Source: Sinomicrobium pectinilyticum
GTDB taxonomy: Bacteria; Bacteroidota; Bacteroidia; Flavobacteriales; Flavobacteriaceae
Assembly (NCBI RefSeq): GCF_003725735.1
Contig: NZ_RJTM01000002.1
Span: forward strand, 248,001 to 312,000
Length of the DNA: 64,000 bases
Reading direction: 5' to 3'
Shown one piece after another: positions 45,444 to 53,843 of this stretch. Made by a program: the position numbers and the translations under genes. The first letter of the stretch is position 1. Every line of letters starts with the position of its first letter. Under the pieces are notes generated by a model. That model was not told the DNA's origin. It did not search any database and worked only from the letters and a program-made list of their open reading frames with translations.

Positions 45444-46262
45444 TTACAGTACGAGGGCCTCTTTCCGGAATTCGTCTTCTTCATTGCTTTGAATTCCCAG
45501 GGCCTCGTAAATATAGGCAAAAGTGGAAAGCAGTTCGGGCTTACCGTTTACAATAGCTACATCATGTTCAAAATGCGCACTGGGTTTGCCATCGGCAGTG
45601 AGGATGGTCCAGCCGTCCCTCAGTTGTTTGATGCGCTGTGTGCCCATATTTATCATCGGTTCGATAGCGACCACCATACCTTCGGCAAATTTCTTTCCCC
45701 GGCCCCGTTTGCCGTAATTGGGCATTTCCGGATCTTCGTGCATTTTAGAGCCCAGTCCGTGGCCAACCAGTTCGCGTACCACACCATAACCGTGGTTTTC
45801 ACAGTATTGCTGTATGGCAAACCCCACATCACCTACCCTGTTACCGGCACGGAATTGTCTTATTCCCTCGTAGAGTGATTCTTTGGTGATACGGAGTAGA
45901 TTTTTTATATCGTCACTCACTTCGCCGACTTCGAAAGTATAGGCATGGTCTCCGTAGAATCCGTTTTTCACTGCTCCGCAATCGATAGAAATAATATCGC
46001 CTTCTTCCATAGGAGTGTCGTTCGGAATACCATGAACTACCTGGGCATTGGGGCTCATACAAAGTGTATTCGGAAAGTCATACAATCCCAGGAAGCCCGG
46101 TTCGGCCCCGTGATCGCGAATGAACTCTTCCGCCAGTTTGTCGAGATATAAAGTAGTAACACCGGGTTTTACTTCTTTGGCCAGCATACCCAGTGTCCTG
46201 GATACGATCAGGGCACTTTCCCGCATCAGCTCTATTTGTTCCGGTGATTTGATCTGTATCAT
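45444..46262 (-). CDS. map: Methionine aminopeptidase, type I
   Basis: 272 residues. The pita-bread fold ligands are in place: D in ISIDCGAVKNGFYGDHAYTF (two Asp), H in YGVVRELVGHGLGSKMHEDP, and Glu residues in VVAIEPMINMG and SAHFEHDVAIV. The enzyme removes the initiator Met in the cytosol and is essential. The C-terminus has a short extension (LGIQSNEEDEFRKEALVL). A -7 box lies about 54 bp upstream. Confidence 0.96.
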   Translation of the reverse strand: MIQIKSPEQIELMRESALIVSRTLGMLAKEVKPGVTTLYLDKLAEEFIRDHGAEPGFLGLYDFPNTLCMSPNAQVVHGIPNDTPMEEGDIISIDCGAVKNGFYGDHAYTFEVGEVSDDIKNLLRITKESLYEGIRQFRAGNRVGDVGFAIQQYCENHGYGVVRELVGHGLGSKMHEDPEMPNYGKRGRGKKFAEGMVVAIEPMINMGTQRIKQLRDGWTILTADGKPSAHFEHDVAIVNGKPELLSTFAYIYEALGIQSNEEDEFRKEALVL

Positions 46263-46315
46263 TTTCTTTCGGTATTATAAGTTGTTCGCCAAAAATGAGC
46301 AAACCATATGTGCCG

Positions 46316-46323
46316 CAAAAATA
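46316..46323 (-). promoter_or_regulatory. map: -7 box TATTTTTG of map
   Basis: Exact TAnnTTTG match on the minus strand, about 54 bp before the map ATG. No -33 element is obvious. Confidence 0.45.
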
Positions 46324-46421
46324 GGAATTAATATGGAAACATTGTTAGTTTGGTCTCACAGGTTCGTTACAGGGGTTTTTCTCCCGGTGCTTTGCGGATT
46401 GAAATAGCGGGGCACCTGCCG

Positions 46422-46892
46422 TTAACGGATAATATCCGTATCAACCGGAATATATCCCAGGTGCCTGCTCAGGGAAAGTACCTGCCCTTTATGGTGAAAT
46501 TCATGGGTAATGACATGGGTGAACAGCTGTAGTGGCCGGATATTTTCGGTCTCTCCCTTTTTACGAACGGTTATGGCCTTGCTGAAGTCGGGCAGATAGC
46601 GGTTGAGAAATTCCTCCATGAGCATGTCGATGTCTTTGTAAAAAAGCCGTAATTCGTTCACCGCAGGGATGGCATGATAGGGAGTGGGCACCTTCACTTT
46701 CTGCAATGCCTGTTCCCCTATCCAGAATTCATAGGTGTTACCTGTATGTACCAGCAGGTTCCGGATGCTTCCCCTGCCAAATGTGCTGTTTTCTGCCGTA
46801 AAGTCTTTCGGGGAAATGCCGGCGCAGTAATCCAGCAATATCTCCCGCGATTGCTTTACCAGTTCGTACTGGGTGTGGATCATATTCTTCAT
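46422..46892 (-). CDS. DinB-family protein
   Basis: 156 residues forming a four-helix bundle. The metal-binding histidines are visible: LLVHTGNTYEFWIG for the first and HVITHEFHHKGQVLSLSRHL for the second and third. DinB/YfiT-like proteins are metal-dependent and some act as thiol S-transferases; the substrate here is unknown. It starts 3 bp after the DoxX gene, so the two are probably one transcript. Confidence 0.88.
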   Translation of the reverse strand: MKNMIHTQYELVKQSREILLDYCAGISPKDFTAENSTFGRGSIRNLLVHTGNTYEFWIGEQALQKVKVPTPYHAIPAVNELRLFYKDIDMLMEEFLNRYLPDFSKAITVRKKGETENIRPLQLFTHVITHEFHHKGQVLSLSRHLGYIPVDTDIIR

Positions 46893-46895
46893 GGG

Positions 46896-47333
46896 CTAAA
46901 AGGTTTGAACATGCCGTTGGTGTTTTTTTTTCTTTTTTTCCAGGTAGGCATCTGCCGAATATTTTCCTGCATGGGCAAAATATATCAGGAAGGCTACAAC
47001 CAGCATATGGATAGCAGGAGCTGTTTGTATATAAGAATCTCCGTGCCACAGGTGTACCTGTATAATGGCAATGGTAAAGTTAAGCAGCATCAACAGGCTG
47101 AAAACCCTGACCTTATATCCGATGATCCAGCTTATACCTGCAAATAATTGAGTATACACGGAAATAAGGCCGCATATCAGGGGGAAGGGAAAGCCGTTTT
47201 CGAGAAGAAAATCACGGAATTCCAGCATCCGGTCCCAGTGCATGATATTATCCGATACGCCGTATATCAGTCGGAAGCCAAAAGCCAGCCGTATTGCCAG
47301 CAGGGCTATATCCATTCGTTTCTTTCGGTTCAT
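46896..47333 (-). CDS. DoxX-family small membrane protein
   Basis: 145 residues with four predicted helices: IALLAIRLAFGFRLIYGV, FPLICGLISVYTQLFAGISWIIGY, FSLLMLLNFTIAIIQV and AIHMLVVAFLIYFAHAG. The layout and the LRLAFG-like start of helix one fit DoxX proteins, inner-membrane proteins linked to thiosulfate:quinone oxidoreductase and redox stress but mostly uncharacterised. The C-terminus is very lysine-rich (YLEKKKKKHQR). It is paired with the DinB gene. Confidence 0.82.
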   Translation of the reverse strand: MNRKKRMDIALLAIRLAFGFRLIYGVSDNIMHWDRMLEFRDFLLENGFPFPLICGLISVYTQLFAGISWIIGYKVRVFSLLMLLNFTIAIIQVHLWHGDSYIQTAPAIHMLVVAFLIYFAHAGKYSADAYLEKKKKKHQRHVQTF

Positions 47334-47429
47334 GTGGGGAGTTTAGCGGGGTTTTCCATAAAGATAAGAATTAATAAGGAATCGCGGGGCAGGCAGAAGA
47401 AGAGGAGCGGGACTATGCGAAATTCTTTT

Positions 47430-47437
47430 TATCTTTA
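47430..47437 (+). promoter_or_regulatory. -7 box TATCTTTA of the PPK2 gene
   Basis: A 7-of-8 match to TAnnTTTG, 17 bp before the ATG at 47455, giving a very short leader. Confidence 0.4.
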
Positions 47438-47454
47438 ACCGTAAACCACGTTAT

Positions 47455-48333
47455 ATGGAAAAAATCAAGACTTCGCACTACAGGATAGAAGAAACTGTCC
47501 GGTTAAAAGACATCCCTACCCTGAATACGCTGGGGGCAACGGAGGAAGAGCTGGAAGAAGCCCTTTCGGGAGAACGGAAGAAACTGGCAGAGTTTCAGAA
47601 CCGGATGTATGCCCACGGAAAATACGGCGTACTGATCTGTATCCAGGGAATGGACACTGCCGGAAAGGATAGCCTTATCCGCGAGGTTTTCAAGGACCTC
47701 AATGCCCGTGGTGTAGTGGTGCACAGTTTTAAAATCCCCTCAATGCTGGAATTGCGGCACGATTATCTGTGGCGGCATTATCTCGCATTGCCGGAACGCG
47801 GGAAATTCAGCGTGTTCAACCGCACTCATTACGAAAACGTACTGGTAACACGGGTCCACCCGGAGTATGTGCTGAATGAAAATATTCCCGGTATCGAAAG
47901 TGTGAACGACATAGGCCCGGAATTCTGGGACAAACGTTTTGAACAGATCAATAACTTCGAAAAGCTCGTGGCGGAGAACGGTACGCTGATCTTTAAATTT
48001 TTTCTGCATATTTCCAAGGAAGAGCAAAGGCAACGCCTGCTCCGCCGGCTGAACAAAAAGAGCAAGAACTGGAAATTTTCCCCGGGCGACCTGGAGGAAC
48101 GCAAACTTTGGGATGAGTACCTGAAATATTACGAGGAAGCTATAAACCGTACTTCAACGGCGCATGCCCCCTGGTATGTGCTTCCGGCCGATAATAAAAA
48201 AGCCTGTAGGCTTATCCTCGCGGACATTCTGTATGACGAACTCAAAAAGTACAAAAACATAAAGGAGCCGCAACTGGATGAAGATACCATGGCAAACCTG
48301 GAATATTATAAAAAACAGTTGGAGGGGGAATAG
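47455..48333 (+). CDS. Polyphosphate kinase 2 (PPK2) family protein
   Basis: 292 residues. Walker A is GMDTAGKDS at 65-73. The second conserved block is HSFKIPSMLELRHDYLWRHY with the following FNRTHYENVLVTRVHP, which holds the Walker B and lid residues of PPK2. KFFLHISKEEQRQRLLRRL and WKFSPGDLEERKLWDEYLKYYEEAI complete the signature. These cytosolic enzymes move phosphate between polyphosphate and nucleotides (AMP, ADP or GDP, depending on class). The single-domain length fits a class I or III enzyme; I cannot decide which. Confidence 0.93.
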   Translation: MEKIKTSHYRIEETVRLKDIPTLNTLGATEEELEEALSGERKKLAEFQNRMYAHGKYGVLICIQGMDTAGKDSLIREVFKDLNARGVVVHSFKIPSMLELRHDYLWRHYLALPERGKFSVFNRTHYENVLVTRVHPEYVLNENIPGIESVNDIGPEFWDKRFEQINNFEKLVAENGTLIFKFFLHISKEEQRQRLLRRLNKKSKNWKFSPGDLEERKLWDEYLKYYEEAINRTSTAHAPWYVLPADNKKACRLILADILYDELKKYKNIKEPQLDEDTMANLEYYKKQLEGE

Positions 48334-48354
48334 GATATTGTGAGCAATAGTTCT

Positions 48355-48362
48355 TATTTTTG
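48355..48362 (+). promoter_or_regulatory. -7 box TATTTTTG of the M28 peptidase gene
   Basis: Exact TAnnTTTG match just after the PPK2 stop and about 105 bp before the chosen ATG at 48468. It makes the in-frame codon at 48360 an unlikely start. Confidence 0.45.
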
Positions 48363-48467
48363 AATCGTCAGGGTAGAAAAGCAGTAAAGGTAAACACCGT
48401 TCCCGTATTTTCTCACCTTAACTGCCTTCCCGGACATCATGTTAATCCTAAACCACCTGTTTCACGT

Positions 48468-49841
48468 ATGAGGAAATTGATCTTTTTAGTCTTTTTAATA
48501 GCTTTGGGCCCGGTTTTCGGGCAAAATAAAGATGAAAAACAAATAAGGGCCATATACGATACTGCCCTGCTGGACGCGAAGGGATATGACTGGCTGGAGT
48601 ACCTGTCCAATCAGATAGGAGGAAGGCTTTCCGGTTCCCTGAATGCGGAAATGGCCGTAAACTATACCAAAAAACAACTGGATTCCCTCGGGCTGGATAA
48701 CGTATGGCTGCAGCCCGTAATGGTCCCGAAATGGGTAAGAGGCACTCCCGAAATAGCATACATAGAAACATCCCCGGGAAAAACTACCAATGTCCCGGTA
48801 TGTGCACTCGGAGGTTCCGTAGCCACCCCGGCCACCGGAATTAAGGCACAGGTAGTGGAGGTACAGGGGCTCGAGGACCTTGAAAAACTCGGAAGAGAAA
48901 AGGTAGAAGGAAAGATCGTTTTTTACAACCGGCCCATGCAGGCCAACCTGATACAAACTTTTGAGGCTTATGGCGGATGTGTGGACCAACGTTACTCCGG
49001 GGCTATGGAAGCCGGGAAATACGGTGCAGTCGGGGTTATCGTCCGTTCTATGAACCTGCGCCTGGACGATTATCCGCATGCCGGGGCCATGAGCTATGGA
49101 GATATGCCCGAGTCACAACGCATTCCGGCTGCGGCGATCAGCACAAACGGTGCCGAGTTGCTGAGCGGTATGCTGAAACTCAATCCGGATATACGCTTTT
49201 ACCTCAAACAAACCTGCCGGCAGTACGAAGATGTAAAATCCTATAATGTAATCGGTGAGATAAAGGGAAGTGAACGTCCTGATGAGATCATGGTTGTAGG
49301 CGGACACCTGGATTCCTGGGATCTCGGTGATGGCGCTCACGATGATGGCGCGGGTTGCGTGCAAAGCATGGAAGTGCTGCGGCTTTTAAAAAAAACCGGG
49401 TATAAACCCAAACGCACCCTTCGCGTGGTATTGTTCATGAATGAAGAAAACGGACTGAGAGGAGGAAACAAATACGCCGAAGTGGCCAGAGCGAAAAACG
49501 AAAAACACGTATTTGCCCTTGAAAGTGATGCCGGAGGATTTACCCCGCGGGGGTTCAACCTGGAATGCAATGACAGCCAATACAATCTTATAAATAGCTG
49601 GAAACCTTTATTTGAGCCTTACCTGATCCATCTTTTCCGGAAAGGACATAGCGGGGCAGATATCAGGCCGCTGAAAGAAAATGATATTGTACTGGCCGGA
49701 CTAATGCCTGATTCACAGCGTTATTTTGACCACCACCATGCTGCAAACGATACCTTCGAACATGTAAACAAGCGCGAATTGCAATTGGGGGCAGCGACCA
49801 TGGCTTCGCTGGTTTACCTGGTGGACAAATACCTGAAATAG
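48468..49841 (+). CDS. M28-family zinc metallopeptidase, exported
   Basis: 457 residues from the ATG at 48468, which opens a signal peptide (MRKLIFLVFLIALGPVFG). A protease-associated domain lies around residues 130-230 (KVEGKIVFYNRPMQANLIQT). The M28 zinc site follows: VVGGHLDSWDLGDGAHDDGAG with the His and Asp ligands, EENGLRGG with the catalytic Glu-Glu pair, and FALESDAGG with a further acidic ligand. HHHAANDTFEHV near the end supplies the last His. The family contains aminopeptidases and carboxypeptidases of the periplasm. It is monocistronic. Confidence 0.92.
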   Translation: MRKLIFLVFLIALGPVFGQNKDEKQIRAIYDTALLDAKGYDWLEYLSNQIGGRLSGSLNAEMAVNYTKKQLDSLGLDNVWLQPVMVPKWVRGTPEIAYIETSPGKTTNVPVCALGGSVATPATGIKAQVVEVQGLEDLEKLGREKVEGKIVFYNRPMQANLIQTFEAYGGCVDQRYSGAMEAGKYGAVGVIVRSMNLRLDDYPHAGAMSYGDMPESQRIPAAAISTNGAELLSGMLKLNPDIRFYLKQTCRQYEDVKSYNVIGEIKGSERPDEIMVVGGHLDSWDLGDGAHDDGAGCVQSMEVLRLLKKTGYKPKRTLRVVLFMNEENGLRGGNKYAEVARAKNEKHVFALESDAGGFTPRGFNLECNDSQYNLINSWKPLFEPYLIHLFRKGHSGADIRPLKENDIVLAGLMPDSQRYFDHHHAANDTFEHVNKRELQLGAATMASLVYLVDKYLK

Positions 49842-50382
49842 GAAATACGGTACGGGGACCGGAGGAATATGCAGGGTTTCCCATTGTTTACAGAAAGCCG
49901 GGACCTGTAGTTCGTAACGGTCTGGCATATAAATTCAACAATATCTAAAAACATGTCATCCGGTCGGGGTTGTGCTACAGTTCTCCGTAAGTATACTTCA
50001 CAACTCCGTTCCGTATGGCGCCCTTTCCTGTAAGGGTTGTCGGGTTTGTTGCCCGGATGGAAAACTTAAAACTTAACGGGCTTCTGTTCTGTAAATCCCG
50101 GATTTTAAAACAGGTGTTTTCCACATCGTTCCCCGCTATTTTCGAAATCACCCTTTTTTCCGGTTGTTTTTCCTTTTTTCCGGACCTGTGTTTTTTGCCG
50201 GTAAACGGGAATTCGTAATACATTTCACAAACTTTACAAAATCTTTTAGAAAACCGTTATTGACAGGAAGAAAATATTTGATAGTTTTGTGAATTAGCTA
50301 TTATAGCTTGTGCTTTTTATTAAAAAAATGTTTCTATTGTTGAAAAAAACAAAAATTATTAAGTACAAGCAAATTTTTATTT
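49842..50382. other. Intergenic region before kduI
   Basis: No gene can be supported. Short open frames exist on both strands around 49975-50223 but without start signals or known motifs. It holds a 12-bp direct repeat CCTTTTTTCCGG at 50152-50163 and 50172-50183 (20-bp period). The last 150 bp are very AT-rich and lead into the kduI promoter. Confidence 0.5.
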
Positions 50383-50390
50383 TATATTTG
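50383..50390 (+). promoter_or_regulatory. kduI: -7 box TATATTTG of the uronate operon
   Basis: Exact TAnnTTTG match, ending one base before the operator palindrome. The start site should fall inside the operator, about 30 bp before the kduI ATG. Confidence 0.65.
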
Positions 50391-50404
50391 TGTAATCGAT
50401 TGCA
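50391..50404. promoter_or_regulatory. LacI-type operator before kduI
   Basis: TGTAATCGATTGCA, a 14-bp palindrome centred on CG with one mismatched pair. It directly follows the -7 box, so a bound repressor would cover the transcription start. It differs by one base from the site at 63387. Confidence 0.7.
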
Positions 50405-50428
50405 TTAACCAAAAATACATTTGTTCAA

Positions 50429-51265
50429 ATGACTACAGCAGAATTCAGATATGCGGCCAGCCCAAAGGACGCAAAAACGTATGACACACAAAAACTGAGA
50501 GATGAATTTCTAATTGACCCTGTTTTCTCGGGAGATGAAATAAAACTCACTTATTCCATGTATGACAGGTATATTGTCGGAGGTGCCATGCCGGTAAAAA
50601 AAGATCTGGTTCTGGAGACCATACCTTATCTGAAATCCGAGAATTTTCTTGATCGCAGGGAAATGGGGGTTATCAATGTAGGGGCAACCGGTAAAGTAAT
50701 TGTGGACGGGGTAGAGTATACCCTGCACAAAAAAGAGGCCCTTTATATAGGTAAAGAGAGCAAGGAAGTGATCTTTTCCGCTTCTGTGGAAGGACAGCCG
50801 CTTTTCTATATAAATTCCGCGCCGGCACATAAAAAGTTCCCCACTAAAAAAGTGGGTAAGGATGAGGCTGAAATCATACCGCTCGGTGATGACAAATCCG
50901 CAAACAAAAGGATACTCAATAAGCTGATCGTAAACAGTATAGTAGAAACCTGCCAGTTGCAAATGGGGTTGACGGAACTTGTAGAGGGCAATATATGGAA
51001 CACCATGCCGGCACATACACACGAAAGAAGGATGGAAGCATATTTCTATTTTGACCTGGCCGAAGGGCATGCCGTATGTCATTTTATGGGACAACCGCAG
51101 GAAACCAGGCATATATTTATGCACAACCACCAGGCAGTATTGTCGCCGGAATGGTCTATCCACTCCGGGGCAGGCACTTCCAATTACTCCTTTATCTGGG
51201 GAATGGCAGGGGAGAACCTCGATTATGGGGACATGGATGTATGCCCGCCGAACGAAATGAAATAA
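50429..51265 (+). CDS. kduI: 5-dehydro-4-deoxy-D-glucuronate isomerase
   Basis: 278 residues, the usual length of KduI. The protein is a double cupin with the zinc site in THERRMEAYFYFDLAEGHAV (His and Glu) and HIFMHNHQAVLSPEWSIHSG (His). Other family pieces are RREMGVINVGATGKVIVDG and FYINSAPAHKKFPTKK. It converts 4-deoxy-L-threo-5-hexosulose uronate, formed from unsaturated uronates, into 3-deoxy-D-glycero-2,5-hexodiulosonate in the cytosol. It is the first gene of the uronate cluster, directly behind an operator-covered promoter, and is followed by KduD, the next enzyme of the pathway. Confidence 0.96.
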   Translation: MTTAEFRYAASPKDAKTYDTQKLRDEFLIDPVFSGDEIKLTYSMYDRYIVGGAMPVKKDLVLETIPYLKSENFLDRREMGVINVGATGKVIVDGVEYTLHKKEALYIGKESKEVIFSASVEGQPLFYINSAPAHKKFPTKKVGKDEAEIIPLGDDKSANKRILNKLIVNSIVETCQLQMGLTELVEGNIWNTMPAHTHERRMEAYFYFDLAEGHAVCHFMGQPQETRHIFMHNHQAVLSPEWSIHSGAGTSNYSFIWGMAGENLDYGDMDVCPPNEMK

Positions 51266-51287
51266 AAAAGAAGATAACAATGGCCGC

Positions 51288-51334
51288 ATAAACGGAAACG
51301 CCTCCGGGAACAATCGTTCCGGGTTTCGGTTTAT
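51288..51334 (+). other. Imperfect stem-loop between kduI and kduD
   Basis: ATAAACGGAAAC...CCGGGAAC pairs with GTTCCGGGTTTCGGTTTAT with a 5-base bulge and a few unpaired bases; the loop is AATC. It has no long T-run behind it, so it may stabilise the kduI message or weaken read-through. Confidence 0.4.
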
Positions 51335-51361
51335 GTGACCGGTCTAAAAATATAATACCAT

Positions 51362-52147
51362 ATGGATTTATTCAGTTTAGCGAACAAACGCGCAATGGTT
51401 ACGGGAGGGACACATGGCCTGGGAATGGCTATGGCAGAAGGTCTCGGCGAAGCGGGGGCGGAACTGGTAATCACCAGCACAACTCCTTCCAAACTGGAAA
51501 GCGCCCTGAAACATTACACTTCCAAAGGATATAAAACGTCGGGATATATTTTTGACGTAACCGATGAGAAAGCTGCTGCCGAAAATGTGGAGAAGATAGA
51601 AAGAGAAGTCGGTCCTGTCGACATCCTGGTCAACAATGCGGGAATCATCAAACGCGAACTGGCACTGGATATGGCCGTGGAAGATTTTCGAAGGGTCATA
51701 GATGTGGATCTTGTAGGGCCTTTTATAATGAGCAGACTTGTGGCAAAAGGAATGGTAGAAAGAAAAGCCGGAAAGATTATTAATATCTGCTCAATGATGA
51801 GTGAACTGGGAAGGAACAATGTAAGTGCTTATGCGGCGGCCAAAGGAGGCCTGAAAATGCTTACCCGCAACCTGGCTACGGAATGGGCCAAATACAATAT
51901 CCAGGTGAATGGTATTGGTCCGGGGTATTTTGCCACGTCCCAGACGGCACCTATACGTGTGGATGGCAACCCCTTCAACGAGTTTATTATTAACCGTACC
52001 CCCACCGGCAGATGGGGCGATCCGGAAGATCTGGCCGGGACCGTGGTTTTCCTGGCATCCAGGGCGAGTGATTTTGTCAACGGACAGATCGTTTATGTGG
52101 ACGGGGGTATACTGGCCACCATAGGAAAACCCGCAAATGAAAAATAG
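51362..52147 (+). CDS. kduD: 2-dehydro-3-deoxy-D-gluconate 5-dehydrogenase (SDR family)
   Basis: 261 residues, a classical short-chain dehydrogenase. The nucleotide loop TGGTHGLG is at 14-21, the structural NNAG follows (VNNAGIIKRE), and the catalytic triad is S144, Y157 and K161. The C-terminus FLASRASDFVNGQIVYVDGG is typical of KduD/GNO-type SDRs. It reduces 3-deoxy-D-glycero-2,5-hexodiulosonate to KDG with NAD(P)H in the cytosol. The call between KduD and a general gluconate 5-dehydrogenase rests on its place directly after kduI. Confidence 0.94.
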   Translation: MDLFSLANKRAMVTGGTHGLGMAMAEGLGEAGAELVITSTTPSKLESALKHYTSKGYKTSGYIFDVTDEKAAAENVEKIEREVGPVDILVNNAGIIKRELALDMAVEDFRRVIDVDLVGPFIMSRLVAKGMVERKAGKIINICSMMSELGRNNVSAYAAAKGGLKMLTRNLATEWAKYNIQVNGIGPGYFATSQTAPIRVDGNPFNEFIINRTPTGRWGDPEDLAGTVVFLASRASDFVNGQIVYVDGGILATIGKPANEK

Positions 52148-52150
52148 AAG

Positions 52151-52181
52151 AACAGGAGATAGGGGAAAACCCTAACCTGTT
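52151..52181 (+). other. Stem-loop between kduD and uxaC
   Basis: AACAGG-AGA-TAGGG and CCCTA-A-CCTGTT pair around a short A-rich loop. No T-run follows, so it is not a classical terminator. Confidence 0.4.
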
Positions 52182-52216
52182 CACAGAGATAGAACATATT
52201 CAGATAATATCTTACC

Positions 52217-53614
52217 ATGAGTTTTATTAAGGACGAAAGCTTTTTACTGAGCAACGATTACGCTAGGGAACTGTATTTTAACTATGCGGAAAAACAACCC
52301 ATTATCGATTACCATTGCCATTTGCCTCCCGATCAGATCGCCGGGGACAAGGTTTTTGAGAACCTTACACAGATATGGATCTATGGAGATCATTACAAGT
52401 GGCGTGCCATGCGTACCCTGGGTATCGATGAGAAGTACATAACCGGGAACGGAACAGATGAGGAAAAATTCCGGGCATGGGCAGAAACAGTGCCTTACAC
52501 GCTGCGCAATCCCCTTTACCACTGGACACACCTGGAGCTCAAAAGATATTTCGGTATAGAGACATTACTGAGCGAAAAAACGGCAGATGAGATATACAGG
52601 CAGGCCAATGAGAAACTGAATACGACGGCATACAGTTGTCGCGGCTTGCTGACCAAAATGAACGTGGAAGTGGTTTGTACTACGGAAGACCCTACGGATT
52701 CGCTGGAACATCACCAAAAGCTGGCAGGAAGTGACTACCCGGTGAAAGTGACCACTTCTTTCCGCCCCGATAAGGCTATTATGATCACCAACGAAGGGTT
52801 TAATGACTATGTGGAAAAACTCGGGGAAGCGGCGGGAATGGCTATAGGGAATTACAATGATCTTCTGGAAGTGCTGAAAAAAAGGATACAGTACTTCCAC
52901 GATAACGGAAGCAGGGTTTCCGATCACGGATTGGAACAGATATACAGTGAAGATTATACCGAGGCGGAAGTAAAAGCTGTTTTTGAAAAGAAAAGAAACG
53001 GGAAAACAATAACTCGTGAAGAAGCTTTGAAATTCCAGAGTGCCGTATTGTACTTCCTGGCGGAAACTTATTGTGAATTTGGTTGGGTGCAGCAGTTTCA
53101 CCTGGGAGCACTGAGAAATAACAACAGCAGGATGAACCGCCTTCTCGGACCTGACACCGGATGGGATTCTATTGGTGATTTTACGCAATCGGTAGCGTTG
53201 TCCCGTTTTCTGAATAAACTGGACAGTAAAAACAAGCTTGCCAAAACCATTTTGTACAACCTTAACCCTGCAGATAATGAGGTTATGGCCAGTATGATAG
53301 GTAATTTTAACGACGGCAGTGTAAAGGGAAAGGTACAGTTCGGTTCCGGATGGTGGTTCCTGGATCAGAAAGACGGAATGACCAAACAGATGAACGCCCT
53401 CTCCAATATGGGACTTATCAGTTGTTTTGTGGGCATGCTTACCGATTCGAGAAGCTTTCTGTCATTCCCGAGACATGAGTATTTCCGAAGACTGGTATGT
53501 AACCTCTTCGGGGAAGAGATCGAAAACGGGGAACTGCCCGCCGATATGGAGTGGATAGGAAAAATAGTTTCGGATATCTGCTACAATAATGCGAAAGACT
53601 ATTTCGGGTTCTGA
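52217..53614 (+). CDS. uxaC: Uronate isomerase
   Basis: 465 residues, an amidohydrolase-fold TIM barrel. The metal-binding PIIDYHCHLPPDQIA near residue 30, the LKRYFGIETLLSE stretch and VCTTEDPTDSLEHH are diagnostic of UxaC. Later pieces are VQQFHLGALRNNNSRMNRLLG, MIGNFNDGSVKGKVQFGSGWW and TDSRSFLSFPRHEYFRR. The enzyme interconverts D-galacturonate and D-tagaturonate, or D-glucuronate and D-fructuronate. Together with the UxaB and UxaA genes 5-9 kb downstream it forms the saturated-uronate branch that ends in KDG. Confidence 0.97.
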   Translation: MSFIKDESFLLSNDYARELYFNYAEKQPIIDYHCHLPPDQIAGDKVFENLTQIWIYGDHYKWRAMRTLGIDEKYITGNGTDEEKFRAWAETVPYTLRNPLYHWTHLELKRYFGIETLLSEKTADEIYRQANEKLNTTAYSCRGLLTKMNVEVVCTTEDPTDSLEHHQKLAGSDYPVKVTTSFRPDKAIMITNEGFNDYVEKLGEAAGMAIGNYNDLLEVLKKRIQYFHDNGSRVSDHGLEQIYSEDYTEAEVKAVFEKKRNGKTITREEALKFQSAVLYFLAETYCEFGWVQQFHLGALRNNNSRMNRLLGPDTGWDSIGDFTQSVALSRFLNKLDSKNKLAKTILYNLNPADNEVMASMIGNFNDGSVKGKVQFGSGWWFLDQKDGMTKQMNALSNMGLISCFVGMLTDSRSFLSFPRHEYFRRLVCNLFGEEIENGELPADMEWIGKIVSDICYNNAKDYFGF

Positions 53615-53843
53615 TCAGGTAGTAAGATGTCGGATTTCCGCCTCTATGTTACAGGGAAGATTTAACAGTTACCTCGGGTACTTCTGTTTTGTTCCTGACG
53701 ATATATTAAAACAAACAGCCGATTACCGGGTGAGATTAAACCAGGTTGATTATTCGGGATAAATAAAAAACGGTTTCGGATTCGGGACGGAACAGGGAGG
53801 AAGAAAAACCAAAGATCACTATATTGCCAATAAAAAGAATTTT

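Noticed and set aside
50152-50183. Two copies of CCTTTTTTCCGG as a CRISPR or mobile-element remnant
   Set aside because: Only two short low-complexity copies with an 8-bp spacer; no array, no terminal inverted repeats and no cas or transposase gene.
49975-50223. Overlapping short frames on both strands before kduI
   Set aside because: Neither has a start signal or known motif, and the region carries low-complexity T/C tracts.
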